DNA of 64,000 bases from Nereocystis luetkeana (GCA_031213475.1 JARUPZ010000003.1:14316869-14380868); one strand, 5' to 3'; shown: positions 1 through 9,097, counted from the stretch's first letter. Notes: generated by a model from the letters alone, not told the origin. Numbers and translations: made by a program.

Positions 1-108
1 AGAAACGGGAAACTGTTTCAGAAAGCTCTCGGAAAACTCCGGGGAGCATCCTGAGAAGTCTACCGACGTTTTTGACCGGTCCCGCCGAGTATAACGCGTA
101 TAGGCGGC

Positions 109-723
109 CTAAAAACCCAGTTCCTGGAGCCCGGAAGTAATTTCCCGGAATAGTTGGTCCGAAGACATCGATATGAAGACCAAACGGTCCTTATGTAGGG
201 GTGGTGAGAGAGGAGTTGGTGTATCATGGGAGGGGTTATGCCTTGACCATTCCACACGCCGGACAGATCCATCTGTCATTGCCACTTGAAGATCATCTAG
301 ATCATTCTGAGCAGATAGGTAGACATATAGATCCCTGACATGAGCATGGTCTACTGTGGCTCGGTCTCGCGGAGTGGGAACCGTATAATCTACACGAGCT
401 ATCATTTGGGCGTAAAAACCCTTCCACAGGTCTCTCGATAAAACACATGTATTCCCGAAATTCAGGACCTGTATAGAGATATTTCGGGGCGGGTACTCGC
501 GCTGGTGTGTGATATCTACTGTAGCGGCCAAAGTTATGATAAGTTCAGTGTTTTTAACCGCTGTCCTTGGGTTGGACCATGTTGCGCCCAAAAATACGAG
601 CAAGACCATGTCGTGCCCAAAAATACGAGCAGGACCATGTCGTGCCCATGCCGTTCGACTCCCTTGCATGTGGCCATGATATTTCGGACCCCAATTTTTG
701 TTTTCACGCCATCGATCATGCAT
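109..723 (-). CDS. Unrecognised 204-codon ORF
   Basis: An uninterrupted minus-strand reading frame of 204 codons ending in TAG. The C-terminal three quarters has mixed, protein-like composition (for example LSRDLWKGFYAQM and RDLYVYLSAQNDLDDL) with no low-complexity run. The first 50 codons overlap a 29-bp tandem repeat and are probably not coding. No domain is recognised. It could be an exon, a fragment of a captured or transposon gene, or chance; a frame this long is unusual here outside the LINEs. It lies 1.2 kb upstream of the first CHD-like exon on the opposite strand, so it is not part of that gene. No splice sites were assigned. Confidence 0.3.
   Translation of the reverse strand: MHDRWRENKNWGPKYHGHMQGSRTAWARHGPARIFGHDMVLLVFLGATWSNPRTAVKNTELIITLAATVDITHQREYPPRNISIQVLNFGNTCVLSRDLWKGFYAQMIARVDYTVPTPRDRATVDHAHVRDLYVYLSAQNDLDDLQVAMTDGSVRRVEWSRHNPSHDTPTPLSPPLHKDRLVFISMSSDQLFREITSGLQELGF
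575..650. repeat. 29-bp tandem repeat
   Basis: Two full units and part of a third, each carrying CCCAAAAATACGAGC followed by a GACCATGTCGTG-like stretch. The period of 29 bp was measured between the two CCCAAAAATAC motifs. Confidence 0.8.
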
Positions 724-839
724 TTGCTGTCGCTGGCAAGCGTCGACTCGTTTTCCCGAAGGGGGTTAGCGTTGCTACAGTATAGGGGTGCATGTTCTCG
801 TACAGTAGGACGTGGTGGTTCCTGGCTTGGATGATCTGT

Positions 840-925
840 GCCGTACAGTTCCTGCACAAGATGTTAGTATCTACTGTAGGTGGATGATCTATCTGTAGAT
901 TATCTATCTGTAGATGGTGTATCCG
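840..925. repeat. GATC/TAGAT-rich simple repeat
   Basis: Short overlapping motifs such as TCTACTGTAGGTGGATGATC and ATCTGTAGAT recur. The same vocabulary returns at 55630-55870 and 60770-61080, so this is a dispersed low-complexity family rather than a unique site. Confidence 0.6.
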
Positions 926-1144
926 ACAAGTGCAGTATTTTCAGGCATTTGGGAAGAACACGCAGCAACAAGAGCAGTGCATGTATTTCCTCCTCCCTTA
1001 TGATTATCTTCGGACAGATACCCTCCCCCGCAATATAGGCAAAATTTCCCGGGCAGCTTCGTGGGGTCGATGGTAAAATCGCCACTTTCGGTTTCGACGT
1101 TTTTTTTCAAGTCTCAAAATGGGGTTGCCCGCAATAATCGGAGT

Positions 1145-1240
1145 AAACGCCCCCCCCCCCGCCACCCCCCCCCCCCCCTACCCGTGGTCAAATGACTAAG
1201 GCAAGCAACAAATGGGTACCCCCCCCCCCCCCCCCCCTCG
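1145..1240 (+). repeat. Element B copy flanked by poly-C tracts
   Basis: Poly-C runs lie on both sides of a short block (GGTCAAATGACTAAGGCAAG, then CAACAAATGGGTAC) that ends directly in a C tract of about 17. The block is shared with 6860-6943, 7247-7325 and, inverted, 52828-52889. The related element A also ends in GAGTAC followed by C, so the C tract behaves as the element tail. Confidence 0.7.
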
Positions 1241-1261
1241 CTCTCGCCGTTTTTTTTCCCC

Positions 1262-1691
1262 CTCTTTTTTCTTGGCGGTCGCCCACAGATGGTCGTCGAG
1301 TTAGATAATTTGTGCCCGGTGAACATTTACTCCGCACAAGGGAATTGACATTATCACGTAGTGTTCATGGTAAGGCACCCAAGAGGCAGTTAATAGAGTA
1401 CTCCCATTGCTGTCTCTAGAAGTGGCTACACCGGAAATCAAATTGAATCATTAAAGCTGTCATTCATATGCAAGTTCGCCTCACAAGCGGTTCTTGGTAG
1501 GATGCAGCTCACCCTTCATGCGACTCGCCGGACACCTCACGGGCCTTCGCGCTTGGTGCAAGCAATGTCTGCCTGGTCGGTGAAAACCCGACATGCTCCG
1601 TCCCGGCATTGTAGGGATGCGAGGGTCCATGGTCATACGACTACGGCCATGCATGAAATCGAGTACATCTCTCGTATCGAGTACACCCTTC
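1262..1691 (+). repeat. Dispersed element A, longest intact copy
   Basis: A repeat of about 430 bp. The 5' part starts with GGCGGTCGCCCAC and contains CACAAGGGAATTGA and CACGTAGTGTTCATGG. The middle carries GTCCGCCTCACAAGCGG-like sequence and GATGCAGCTCACCC. The 3' part holds TCCGTCCCGGCATTGTAGGG and CGACTACGGCCATGCATGA and ends in GAGTACACCC. Other long copies are 45803-46290 (-) and 13437-14205 (+, split by a SINE). No coding frame or clear terminal repeat is seen, and the class is unknown. Confidence 0.8.
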
Positions 1692-1810
1692 CCCTACCCC
1701 CAACCTCCTCTCTCAATTCCTCTTGCCTTCCGGCCACTACAAACATGTTTCGCATTCGCGGTTACTAGCTATAGTAGTGTGTAGCCATTGTTTTAGCTTC
1801 GTTCGCTTAC

Positions 1811-1812
1811 CC

Positions 1813-1850
<38 letters not shown>

Positions 1851-1858
1851 CCCCCCTC
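1811..1858. repeat. Poly-C tract of about 45 bases
   Basis: Almost pure C, one of the longest homopolymers in the window. It lies about 75 bp before the first CHD-like exon and forms part of that intron. Confidence 0.95.
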
Positions 1859-1929
1859 CGGTCCCCGTTTCCTCACGCCTTCCGGTCAATACAAAACTGT
1901 TCTCTTGTGCGACGGTAATGGTGACACAG

Positions 1930-2034
1930 CAAGCGTTGGCGTGCTCCCCCTCGACGTGGACGTTCTGGGAGAGGAAAATGCTCTGCGCGGCGCTGCTGGC
2001 GCAAGGAGCCCCGAGCTCGAACAACGACGACACG
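1930..2034 (+). CDS. CHD-like exon (SANT-like tryptophan helix)
   Basis: Acceptor GACACAG and donor ACG/GTGGGT. It holds 35 codons, phase 0 in and out. TWTFWERKMLCAALLAQG reads as the first helices of a SANT/Myb-like fold. It could continue upstream because the frame is open beyond the chosen acceptor. Confidence 0.5.
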
Positions 2035-5000
2035 GTGGGTTCAAAACGTATTCTGGTTGGAGCAAGGGATGCCCCTTGAGGGGTGGCAGCTTACTATTTT
2101 CGTTGAGGTTTTCACATGAAGAAGTTTGTTCCCATAAGCAACCCGACCAAGGTTTCTGTGCGCTGCTATTTATACTACTGTAGGTACTACTGTATGTAGT
2201 ACGTGAAATTGCCTGGGGTATTTATACCTACTTGGTAGTCGTGTTTCTACTTTTTGTTGGTGGACTCTGATGATCTTGAAGAGAGCCTCGGAGCGCACCT
2301 TTGAAACGGTGTGCCGGTGTGCGCATTCATGTTACGCAATCGTTGAGCATGACTCAGTCGATCGATTTTTGCAAATCAATCAACCGCAGAGTGGGTCCCT
2401 CTTCAGGCGGTCTGAGTAAAGGCGGTACCCCGTTATAAGGCGGCCGAAACCGCTATTACGGGGGACCATAGTTAACAGGACCAAATACTGTTATTACGGG
2501 GGGCCATAGTTAACAGGACCAAATATTGTTACCAAAAATGGTCAAATATATAGGTTTTTATGTACACCATAGGTCTGTTAACTAGGGTCCCCCGTAGGAG
2601 TAAAATGGTTAAATATAAAGGTTTTTTATGTATACCATAGGTCCTACCAGGTATTAACTATGGTCTCCCGTAGTAGGCGCGACTGGAGCATTGCCCTCAC
2701 CTATAACCTGTAACAAATAAGGCGGCTTCCCCCCATTCAAGGCAGTCATAGTGCTCTGGCACACCCCCTACTATTAACATTACGGGGGGCGATAGTAAAT
2801 AGGACCAAATAGTGCTCGTAAAAATAGCGAAATATACGGGTGTTTGTGTGTACCGTAGGTCCTGTTTAAATAGGGTCCCCCGTAACAGGGAGTAGGCACA
2901 CACAATGAAGATGGTTGCGTTGGGAAATGTGTAGCATCGAGGTGTATTTCCGTAGACACATCGCTCGTCGTGTTCAGTACGCCCTCCCGGTTGTCGGGGA
3001 ACCCGGCTTGGGTATTCTGTCCGAGGGGGCGTGTTATGTTATCACCCTGGGTGATACGGCATCCATCGCCAGTCATGGAACATCAGTGAGCCACCTTCAA
3101 TCGTCGGTAGTAGTGGCTCTTCAATCAGTCGTTGATATTTACAGCATCGGTCGTAGGGCGGGGGGTACTGGGTGACTCGGTCAGTATCGATTATACTGTC
3201 GTCAAAATCAACTCAGTATATGCTGGATTGTAGCAGTTACTGTCTCTCCTCTCCTCCCTCCTCCCGAAACGCATCTAGTGGGTTTTCGTACTACCATATG
3301 GCGTGTTTCTTGGGCGTGCGTACTATCAAACTACTGGCGAATAAAGCGCCCAGGTCAATCGGTAGATTACTACTGCCACATACTGTGCCAGTACCCAGCG
3401 CTCATCAATCAGCAAACAACCATCGTCGATCACCAATACCCAGGAAATGAATCGCCAATCAGCCCCCAGTGTTCAAAACCAGGTATCAATCACTAGCCAC
3501 CCACCCCTCACCAGTGTTCAAATTATCAATCATTAACCATAATCGATCACCACGCGAGCGGAATGGAATGCAGGTGTCGGATGATGGCGCTGAAAATCGG
3601 ACGTTTTCACATGAATGGGCGCCCGCCTTTTTTTCCCGTTTCCGATTTCGTGTGGATTCGGATCGGATCGGATCGAATCGAATCGGATCGGATGGGATCG
3701 AATCGGGCCACTTCTTTTCTTAAGACTCTTAGCTGGGCTTCAGTTTTTTTTCAATCGATTGCGTTTGTTTTTCTACTGGTGGTCGTTTCGTTGCGGTGCG
3801 TTTGTTCCCGTTTCGTTTGGTTCCGTTCCGTTTTATTTCATTTCGATTCGGATTGAATTAGATCCGGGATCGGACGCGGGGTCGGATCGGATCGGATCAA
3901 TAGGATCGGATCGGTTATTTTTTTTTGCGATTTAGTTCATTTCGATTCGTTGCAATTCGTATCGGTGTGTTTCCTACCGTCTATCGTTCATGGTTCACTC
4001 GTACAGCATTAATATAATATTAGTTTCCTTTGGCTTTGGTCTCCCTTGCGGTTGCTCACTTTTATTTTATTTTCGTTCCTTTGCTTCCTTCGATCTCCTT
4101 CGCTCTTTCCCCCTGTTTTTGCTAACAATATTTGGTCCTATTAACTATGGTCCCCCGTAATATAATAGTTTCGTTTGGCTTTGGTCTCCCTTGCTGTCGC
4201 TCGCTTTTATTTTATCTTCGTTCCTTTGTTTTCTTCGCTCTCTTTTTTTTTTTTCGCGGCAGATTCACCCCGGCATTGTCCGGCTGATGCAAGGGCGTGA
4301 GCCTTTCGACACCTCCATGGACGGCATGGACATGGAGGTCATGAAGGGATTCACGTGGGAGTCCATCATCGCCAGGTACAGTATGACATGACCGCATATG
4401 ATGACATGTCACGCTTGACGTCGAACATGGTAATTAATACGTAGGAAACCGGTCGACGCAAGCCGCATACGTCATACGATGACATGTCACGCTTGACGTC
4501 GAACATGGTAATTAACTTAATACGTAGGGGACCGGTAGACGCAAGCCGCATACTTCGTACGATGGCATGTCACGTTTGACGTCGAACATGGTAATTAACT
4601 TAATACGTAGGAGACCGGTCGACGCAAGCCTTGGCTGACCGTCCGTGACCGCCCCATACACCAAAACTAGTGTATGAAGGCCGCACGAGAGGTGTTGACG
4701 CGCTCCGAGGTCTCCTGATGTGACGTCAAAGGCGGTGTTTTACATGGGAGACCGGTCTTTTGGGGCGCCTCAAGACCTATATTACCCCTGAGTATACTAT
4801 TTCGGGGGGCCATAGTTAATAGGACCTATGGTATACATCAAAACCTATATATTTAACAATTTTTACTAACAATATTTGGTCCTAATAACTATGGCCCCCC
4901 GTAATAAGTCTAGTATTACGAGGAAACACATTACAGTCATCAAAACCATTTGGGGATGCCTAGGGTGGGGCACTGGGTGGCTCAGTCAGTAGCGATTAAG

Positions 5001-8000
5001 CTGTCGTCGCAATCAGCCAGCATATACTGGATTGCAGCAGTATACTGTCTCTCGTCTCTACTCTCTCCTCTCGGAGCGCGTTTTGTGGTTTGCCGTACTA
5101 AAACATGGCGTGTTTTTTGGGGGTACGTCAGATAAAAACTACTGGCGAATGTGCTGGCCAGGTCGATCAGACTACTACTGCCAGTGCCCAGCCCAGCTCA
5201 GTTCAGGGGTCCATCGGGGGTTCTGGTTACTATGCACCCCTGTATTATTACGGGACAATAGTAAATGGGACCTATCGTAAACACAAAAACTCATATATTT
5301 ACCTATTTTTACAAAAATATTTGGTCCTATTTACTAGGGTCCCCCGTAATAGTTGTAGTGTACGGAGCGGTCAGGGGCGGTCAGTCAAGGCCTACGTTGA
5401 CCTTTCAATACTATTTTTAGTGTAGAGGACGGTCAGGGTGGTCAGTCAAGGCCCACGTTGACCTTTGAATACTAATTTTAGGGTAGAAGACGGCCAGGGC
5501 GGTAATTCAAGCCAAGGCCTCTGTCGGCCTTAGTTTATTAGTCTTAGTGTATGGGCGGTCAGTCAAGTCAAAGCGTCTATTNNNNNNNNNNNNNNNNNNN
5601 NNNNNNNNNNNNNNNNNNNNNNNNNNNNNNNNNNNNNNNNNNNNNNNNNNNNNNNNNNNNNNNNNNNNNNNNNNNNNNNNNCTACAATGCCGGGGCGGAG
5701 CACGTCCTTTTTTCACCGACCAGGCAGACATTGTTTGCGCCAAGCGCGAAGCGCCGTGAGGTGTCGGGCGAGTCGCGTGAAGGGTGAGCTGCATCCTAGT
5801 AAGAACCGCTTGTAAGGCGGGCTTGCATATGGATTGGGAGGGGGGGGCATGAGAGGGGGAGAGGGGTGGGAGAGGGGATGGGTATCGTTGGTGTTCACTT
5901 GTGAATCGTGATAATTAATCGACAGTGAGCTGTTGACAAGCCTCCCGTGTGTGCCAGAAATCGAATGGTTTTGTGTGCCAAGATAAAAATTTTGTGAGGG
6001 GCTTGGAGGGTGGGAGATAAGGGATGGAGGAGCGAGGGCGTGGGTGGGGTTGTACTCGTGGCTGTTGTCTGACTTTGTGGGTCGCGAGAACAACCGAGGG
6101 TGAGTTTGCTGGCGATTATCTCGCGTGTGAGACTCGCAGGTTTGCTGGAGACAATATGCATGTCTACGCGAGAAGGGCGGGCCGGCCGGCGGTAGAGCGG
6201 TGGTCACAGCGCGGCCGCAAATATGGCGTGCTTTGCGCTCTATTACGGGGGACCATAGTTAATAGGACCAAATATTGTTACTAGAAACGGTTAAATGTAC
6301 AGGTTTTTATGTACACCACAGGTCCTATTAACTATGGTCCCCCGTAATAGTAGTTGGGAAATACTTGGCACCGCGCACCCCCCTCCCGTCAGGAGTCGGC
6401 TGGCTACCCGCTTTTATCTCGTCGCTGGCGGTGGTGGTGGTGACGTTGGTGGTGGTCATGCCTGGTATTTGGTTTCTGCGGCTGCTGTTTTGCTTGTTGT
6501 TGTCCTTTTTTTTTCGTGTTTGTTGTTTCTGCCGCTGCTGCCGCTGCTGTTGCTGCTGCTGTTGGTGGTTTTGCTGCCGCCGCTTCTGATTTTTGGCGTA
6601 TCATTTCTGATGCCGATACTGTTTTTTGTGCCCTGTGTGTGCTACACGCCCCCCCGCCTCCCCCTCCCCCGGTGATCAACCAGCTTCTGCGAACGATGCG
6701 GTTCTTCCTGTACAAGCGGAAGGACGCCGTGGCGCAGTGGTCCCGCAACCAGCAGTCGGCGCAAATCAATCACGAGAAGGAGGTGAGGGGGGTTGGTGTT
6801 GGTGGTTTTATTGCCGATGTAGTGGCGTCCCCGGGTCTACTATGCTCTCCCGGATTTTGTGCTCCGTCTCGAAAGGGATGCGGGGTCAATGGTCAAATGA
6901 CTAAGGCAAGCAACAAATGAGTACCCCCCCCCCCCCCCCCCCCTCCTCACTCCCGCTCTCCTCCCCCCGCCTCTCATAACGCCTCTTTTTTGTGTAGTTG
7001 ACGGTTTCAGGGATTTCGCCAATGTGGTGGTGAGTGTCCCTGGATCCAAGGTACACTACTGGGTTCGGTACACTAGATAGCAGCGAGAAAACGATCGCTG
7101 TCCTAGGGGAGAGATGGTGGCCACAGGCGGCGAAACAGGAAGGGGATAAGAGTAGCTAAAAGTTTATACTGTACTGTGTGTAACATATGGAAACAACGTA
7201 ATGAGCGCCCAACTGTTGGAGCTGTCTCTGTTTGGAGTAGGAACGGTACTCCGTCTCGAAATGGATGTGTGGTCAATGGTCAAACAACTAAGGCAGGCAC
7301 CAAATGAGTACCCCCCCCCCCCCACCCCCTCTTTTCACCCCCGCCCTCTTCTCCCACCCCCCTCCCCCCCTTTCAAAACGCCTTTTGGTGGTGTAATTAA
7401 GGGTTCCAAAGATTGCCAATGAGGTGGTGTCCCTGGATCCACGATACACTACTGGACTTTGACCCCCCCCCCTCCCCCCCTCCTATAACGCCTTTTGGTG
7501 TTGTATTTTACGGTTTCAGGGATTGCCGATGTGGTGGTGTCCCTGGATCCACGACTTGGGTCTGATGGCGGGCTGCGTCCGTCACGGGTTCATGAACATC
7601 AACGCCATGCGGAGCGACACCACCCTGCCTCTGCACCCTTCTTCCGTCCAGGACCACATCACGCGCGCCCTCATCGTCGGCGTCGAAGACCCCATGTCTC
7701 ACATGGACGAAGGCTTTCCCACGGCGGGAGTGGCGCCTCCGGTGCCGCCGCCGGCGCCGGCTAGCCCACCCCCCCTGCCCCTGGACGGGACCAAAGGTCT
7801 CGTGGCCGGTGGGGAGGGTGGAGAGGGTGTTGGTGGCGTGGTCGGGGGAGCTGGGGGTGCGGGGGGTGGGGCTTATTCGTTGGCGTCGGCGGTGGCGGTG
7901 GCGGCGGCGGCCGTGAGGGCGGGGAAGGGTTTCGATGGCACCGACGAGGCCGTGCAGGCGTGGGCCGAGGAGAGCTCCTCGGAGTTCCCCACGCGGCGGT

Positions 8001-8101
8001 CGGCGGAGGAGAGGGTCTTCCGGATCTGCGTGGCGCTGACGAAGTTGATGCCACTCTCCAACCCGCTCCGCGTACGGTGTTACAACGAGCGCTGGCCGTG
8101 A
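1930..8101 (+). CDS. CHD6-9/Kismet-type chromatin remodeller, C-terminal exons (partial gene)
   Basis: Four GT-AG-bounded exons (1930-2034, 4263-4375, 6684-6782, 7520-8101) match in order the region after the helicase core of CHD6-9 proteins. First comes a tryptophan-led helix (TWTFWERKML), as in the family motif that starts WTRREE. Next is FTWESIIAR, then LLRTMRFFLYKRK. Last is WWCPWIHDLGLMAGCVRHGF, which aligns with the family segment of paired Trp, Asp, Leu, Gly and His-Gly. A final basic stretch (FPTRRSAEERVFRICVAL) precedes the stop, as the family's WP-led segment does. These proteins are nuclear ATP-dependent nucleosome remodellers. The ATPase domain would lie left of this window. Phases 0/0 join exons 1 and 2 and exons 3 and 4. 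Exon 2 ends in phase 2 and exon 3 starts in phase 0, so an exon of about 50 residues is missing; the N gap lies in that intron. The introns hold repeats and poly-C tracts. Confidence 0.62.
2395..2766 (+). repeat. Dispersed repeat F, split by M1 hairpins
   Basis: The flanks 2395-2453 (GGCGGTCTGAGTAAAGGCGG) and 2675-2766 (GGCGCGACTGG, GCTCTGGCACACC) match one continuous stretch at 51797-51930. The second locus is an empty-site paralogue showing that the M1 hairpin block between them is an insertion. Confidence 0.7.
2454..2674 (+). mobile_element. M1 hairpin MITE with a second M1 nested inside
   Basis: The outer copy starts TATTACGGGGGACC, breaks after AAATACTGT, resumes at AGTAAAATGG and ends CTCCCGTAGTA. 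The inner copy (2492-2598) has its own TIRs and sits at a TA. The right arm of the outer copy carries the 7-bp insertion ACCAGGT inside GGTCCT/ATTAAC. M1 consensus: about 108 bp, 29-bp TIRs beginning TATTACGGGGGACCATAGTT, a loop core TAAAAATGGTTAAATAT (type a) or TAAAAATAGCGAAATAT (type b), and a likely TA target duplication. Confidence 0.9.
2778..2886 (+). mobile_element. M1 hairpin MITE (type b)
   Basis: Both TIRs are present (ATTACGGGGGGCG to GTCCCCCGTAAC). The core reads AAAATAGCGAAATAT, and the arms carry AGTAAATAGG in place of type a's AGTTAATAGG. Confidence 0.88.
3163..3430 (+). repeat. Dispersed repeat D, copy 1
   Basis: About 260 bp similar to 4963-5218. Shared blocks are ACTGGGTG, CTCGGTCAGTA, ATATGCTGGATTG, ATGGCGTGTTTCTTGGG and CTACTGGCGAATAA. 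TGACTCGGTCAG resembles a pol III A box, so a tRNA-derived SINE head is possible, but no B box was found. Confidence 0.7.
3650..3930. repeat. GGATC/GAATC microsatellite blocks
   Basis: Two clusters of GGATCGGATCGGATC-like pentamers at 3655-3705 and 3855-3917, separated by T-rich sequence. They lie in the CHD intron. Confidence 0.85.
4010..4260 (+). repeat. Direct duplication of the 3' end of a CHD intron
   Basis: TTGGCTTTGGTCTCCCTTGC and the T-rich tail after it occur at 4030-4128 and again at 4172-4255, just before the exon acceptor. A solo right arm of M1 lies between the two copies. Confidence 0.75.
4127..4162 (-). mobile_element. M1 right arm only
   Basis: GCTAACAATATTTGGTCC followed by TATTAACTATGGTCCCCCG. 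The other arm and the loop are gone. Confidence 0.75.
4263..4375 (+). CDS. CHD-like exon (FTWESIIAR)
   Basis: Pyrimidine tract and CGCGGCAG acceptor, donor GCCAG/GTACAGT. It has 37 codons plus 2 bases. IHPGIVRLMQGREPFD and FTWESIIAR appear; the latter matches in position the family's DW-led segment before the acidic lysine-rich helix. Codon use and both splice sites are clean. Confidence 0.6.
4391..4632 (+). repeat. Tandem repeat, about 80 bp x 3
   Basis: Three units each hold GACATGTCACGCTTGACGTC, GAACATGGTAATTAA, TACGTAGG and ACCGGTCGACGCAAGCC-like blocks. Measured spacings are 78 and 83 bp. The array begins about 15 bp after the exon 2 donor. Confidence 0.9.
4798..4906 (-). mobile_element. 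M1 hairpin MITE (type a)
   Basis: TATTTCGGGGGGCCATAG to CCCCCCGTAATA with the core in reverse orientation (CCTATATATTTAAC). Confidence 0.88.
4963..5218 (+). repeat. Dispersed repeat D, copy 2
   Basis: Partner of 3163-3430. GGTGGCTCAGTCAGTAGCGA near its start is the best pol III A-box-like stretch of the pair. Confidence 0.7.
5246..5351 (-). mobile_element. M1 hairpin MITE (type b, diverged)
   Basis: TATTACGGGACAATAGTAAA to GGGTCCCCCGTAATA. The left arm has lost two G. Confidence 0.85.
5357..5580 (+). repeat. Degenerate tandem repeat, about 65 bp
   Basis: Three to four units with GGTCAG..GGTCAGTCAAGGCC and TTGACCTTTCAATACTA, each followed by a TTTTAGTGTAG-like spacer. It abuts the N gap. 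The GTCAAG/TGACCG vocabulary recurs at 4630-4770, 9245-9480, 19340-19450 and 52200-52400. Confidence 0.75.
5582..5681. other. Assembly gap (100 N)
   Basis: Exactly 100 N, the usual arbitrary scaffold spacer, so the true length is unknown. It sits in the CHD intron from which one exon is missing and cuts an element A copy. Confidence 0.99.
5682..5832 (-). repeat. Element A, truncated by the gap
   Basis: Starts at CTACAATGCCGGGGCGGAGC and runs to AACCGCTTGTAAGGCGGG, the inverted middle part of element A. Confidence 0.85.
6241..6349 (+). mobile_element. M1 hairpin MITE (type a)
   Basis: Near-consensus copy with full TIRs, TATTACGGGGGACC to GGTCCCCCGTAATA. A good reference for the uninterrupted GGTCCTATTAAC arm. 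Confidence 0.92.
6684..6782 (+). CDS. CHD-like exon (LLRTMRFFLYKRK)
   Basis: Acceptor GATCAACCAG after a C-rich tract; donor GAG/GTGAGG. 33 codons, phase 0 to 0. The basic LLRTMRFFLYKRKD helix leading into the next exon's Trp-Trp segment matches the CHD7 order of LLRKIRE-type helix then WW. Confidence 0.6.
6809..6943 (+). repeat. Decayed exon-start copy plus element B and C tract
   Basis: ATTGCCGATGTAGTGGCGTC resembles the start of the exon at 7520 (ATTGCCGATGTGGTGGTGTC). Element B (TCCGTCTCGAAAGGGATGCG, then GGTCAAATGACTAAGG) follows at 6860 and runs into a poly-C tail. Confidence 0.7.
6982..7060 (+). repeat. Decayed copy of the CHD last-exon start
   Basis: ACGGTTTCAGGGATTTCGCC, then AATGTGGTGGTGAGTGTCCC and TGGATCCAAGG, a mutated copy of the acceptor and first 40 bases of the exon at 7520. 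The extra GAGT breaks the frame. Confidence 0.8.
7247..7325 (+). repeat. Element B with C tail
   Basis: TCCGTCTCGAAATGGATGTG, then GGTCAATGGTCAAACAACTA and AAATGAGTAC, running into C. Partner of the block at 6860. Confidence 0.8.
7377..7458 (+). repeat. Second decayed copy of the CHD last-exon start
   Basis: ACGCCTTTTGGTGGTGTAAT, GATTGCCAATGAGGTGGTGT and CCCTGGATCCACGATACACT. An in-frame TGA replaces TGTGG, and the acceptor CAG is lost. Confidence 0.8.
7520..8101 (+). CDS. CHD-like last exon with WW/RHG segment and stop
   Basis: Acceptor CGGTTTCAG; 193 codons then TGA. Residues 1-45 (LPMWWCPWIHDLGLM, AGCVRHGFMNINAMRSD) match the second SANT-like unit of CHD6-9. Next is a Pro-rich linker (APPVPPPAPASPP) and a long Gly/Ala tract. 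It ends with an amphipathic segment (SEFPTRRSAEERVFRICVAL). The Gly-rich linker overlaps a GC-rich simple repeat and may be lineage-specific. An intron shortly before the stop cannot be excluded. Confidence 0.6.
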   Translation, partial: GLPMWWCPWIHDLGLMAGCVRHGFMNINAMRSDTTLPLHPSSVQDHITRALIVGVEDPMSHMDEGFPTAGVAPPVPPPAPASPPPLPLDGTKGLVAGGEGGEGVGGVVGGAGGAGGGAYSLASAVAVAAAAVRAGKGFDGTDEAVQAWAEESSSEFPTRRSAEERVFRICVALTKLMPLSNPLRVRCYNERWP

Positions 8102-8740
8102 CGAGGTCGGGTCTCGCTCGGTGTGTGGGGGTGTGCCGTGTAGTGGTGGTGGTGGTGGGGGTGGTGGGTCCCGACAGGCTTGTTACAGCGCCCTGAGGCG
8201 CGCAGAAGCTCCTTGGGGGCGCCTAGCGGCGCGTAGCCGCGGGATTTGCTTGGGCCTGGAGGCCTTGCCACCCTTGCCTTGCGCGATTGATTGCTGTTTC
8301 GTTTTAGGCGCGTACGAGTGATGTGGATAACGTTTCTTTGGAGGGTATGGCGCTTTTTCGATCGGGGTGTACTCCTTATCCTCCCCCCTTTCCCCCTCCT
8401 AGCTCCCCCCCCCCCCCACCGTAGTCGTATTGCGTTTGTGTAGTAATTCGCGCTTCGGGTTGCGCGGGGCTTTGCATGCATGCGTGTGTGTAAGGAGGTG
8501 TAAGGCCTGCCGATCGTCTGACATGGGGGGGGGGGGGGGGGGGGGCAGGAGTCCATCGCCGTTTTCAAGCGATGCGCTTTCGGTTGGTTTGCCGTTTCGC
8601 CCGCTCGGCTGCGGTGAGGCTCACCAAAAGGAGGGGAGCGTTGTCGCGGCGGTTTCATGTGTGCCTCGTGCTATTTATTCATAGTATCAATAGTGAGTAG
8701 GGTTTTCTGGAAACTGGGAGGGGGGGAGCATGGGAGGGGG
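8102..8740. other. GC-rich sequence after the CHD stop
   Basis: Contains (GGT)n-like sequence, C and G tracts (8407-8418, 8525-8546) and no supported gene. A polyadenylation site was not identified. Confidence 0.5.
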
Positions 8741-8747
8741 GGGGGGT

Positions 8748-8952
8748 GTACTCGATAGGATTGATGTACTCGATCTCATGCATGGCCGTAGTCGTATGAC
8801 CATAGACCCTCGCATCCCTACGATGCCGGGACGGAGCATGTCGGGTTTTCACTGACCAGGCAGACATTGCTTGCACCAAGCGCGAAGCGCCGTGAGGTGT
8901 CCGGCGAGTCGCACGAAGGGTGAGCTGCATCCTAGTAAGAACCGCCTGTGAG
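8748..8952 (-). repeat. Element A copy
   Basis: GTGTACTCGATAGG to AACCGCCTGTGAGG, preceded on the plus strand by a G tract, which is the inverted C tail. Confidence 0.88.
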
Positions 8953-9097
8953 GGGGGGGGGGGGGGTGATATTTATTTGTCGTTTTTCACCGGCTGTCTC
9001 TCGTCTGTGCCGCAGAGGGTTTGGGGGCTTGAGGATATTTGACGGTTCAACGGATTTCTCTCGTATATACGCGGGTTTGTCGGCTGGGGGCGGCGTG

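Noticed and set aside
5507-5794. ORFs crossing the N gap
   Set aside because: The frame is unbroken only because N codons cannot be stops.
6404-6769. Ala/Thr-rich minus-strand ORF
   Set aside because: Arises from (CTG)n-like sequence; the plus strand holds the supported CHD exon at its end.
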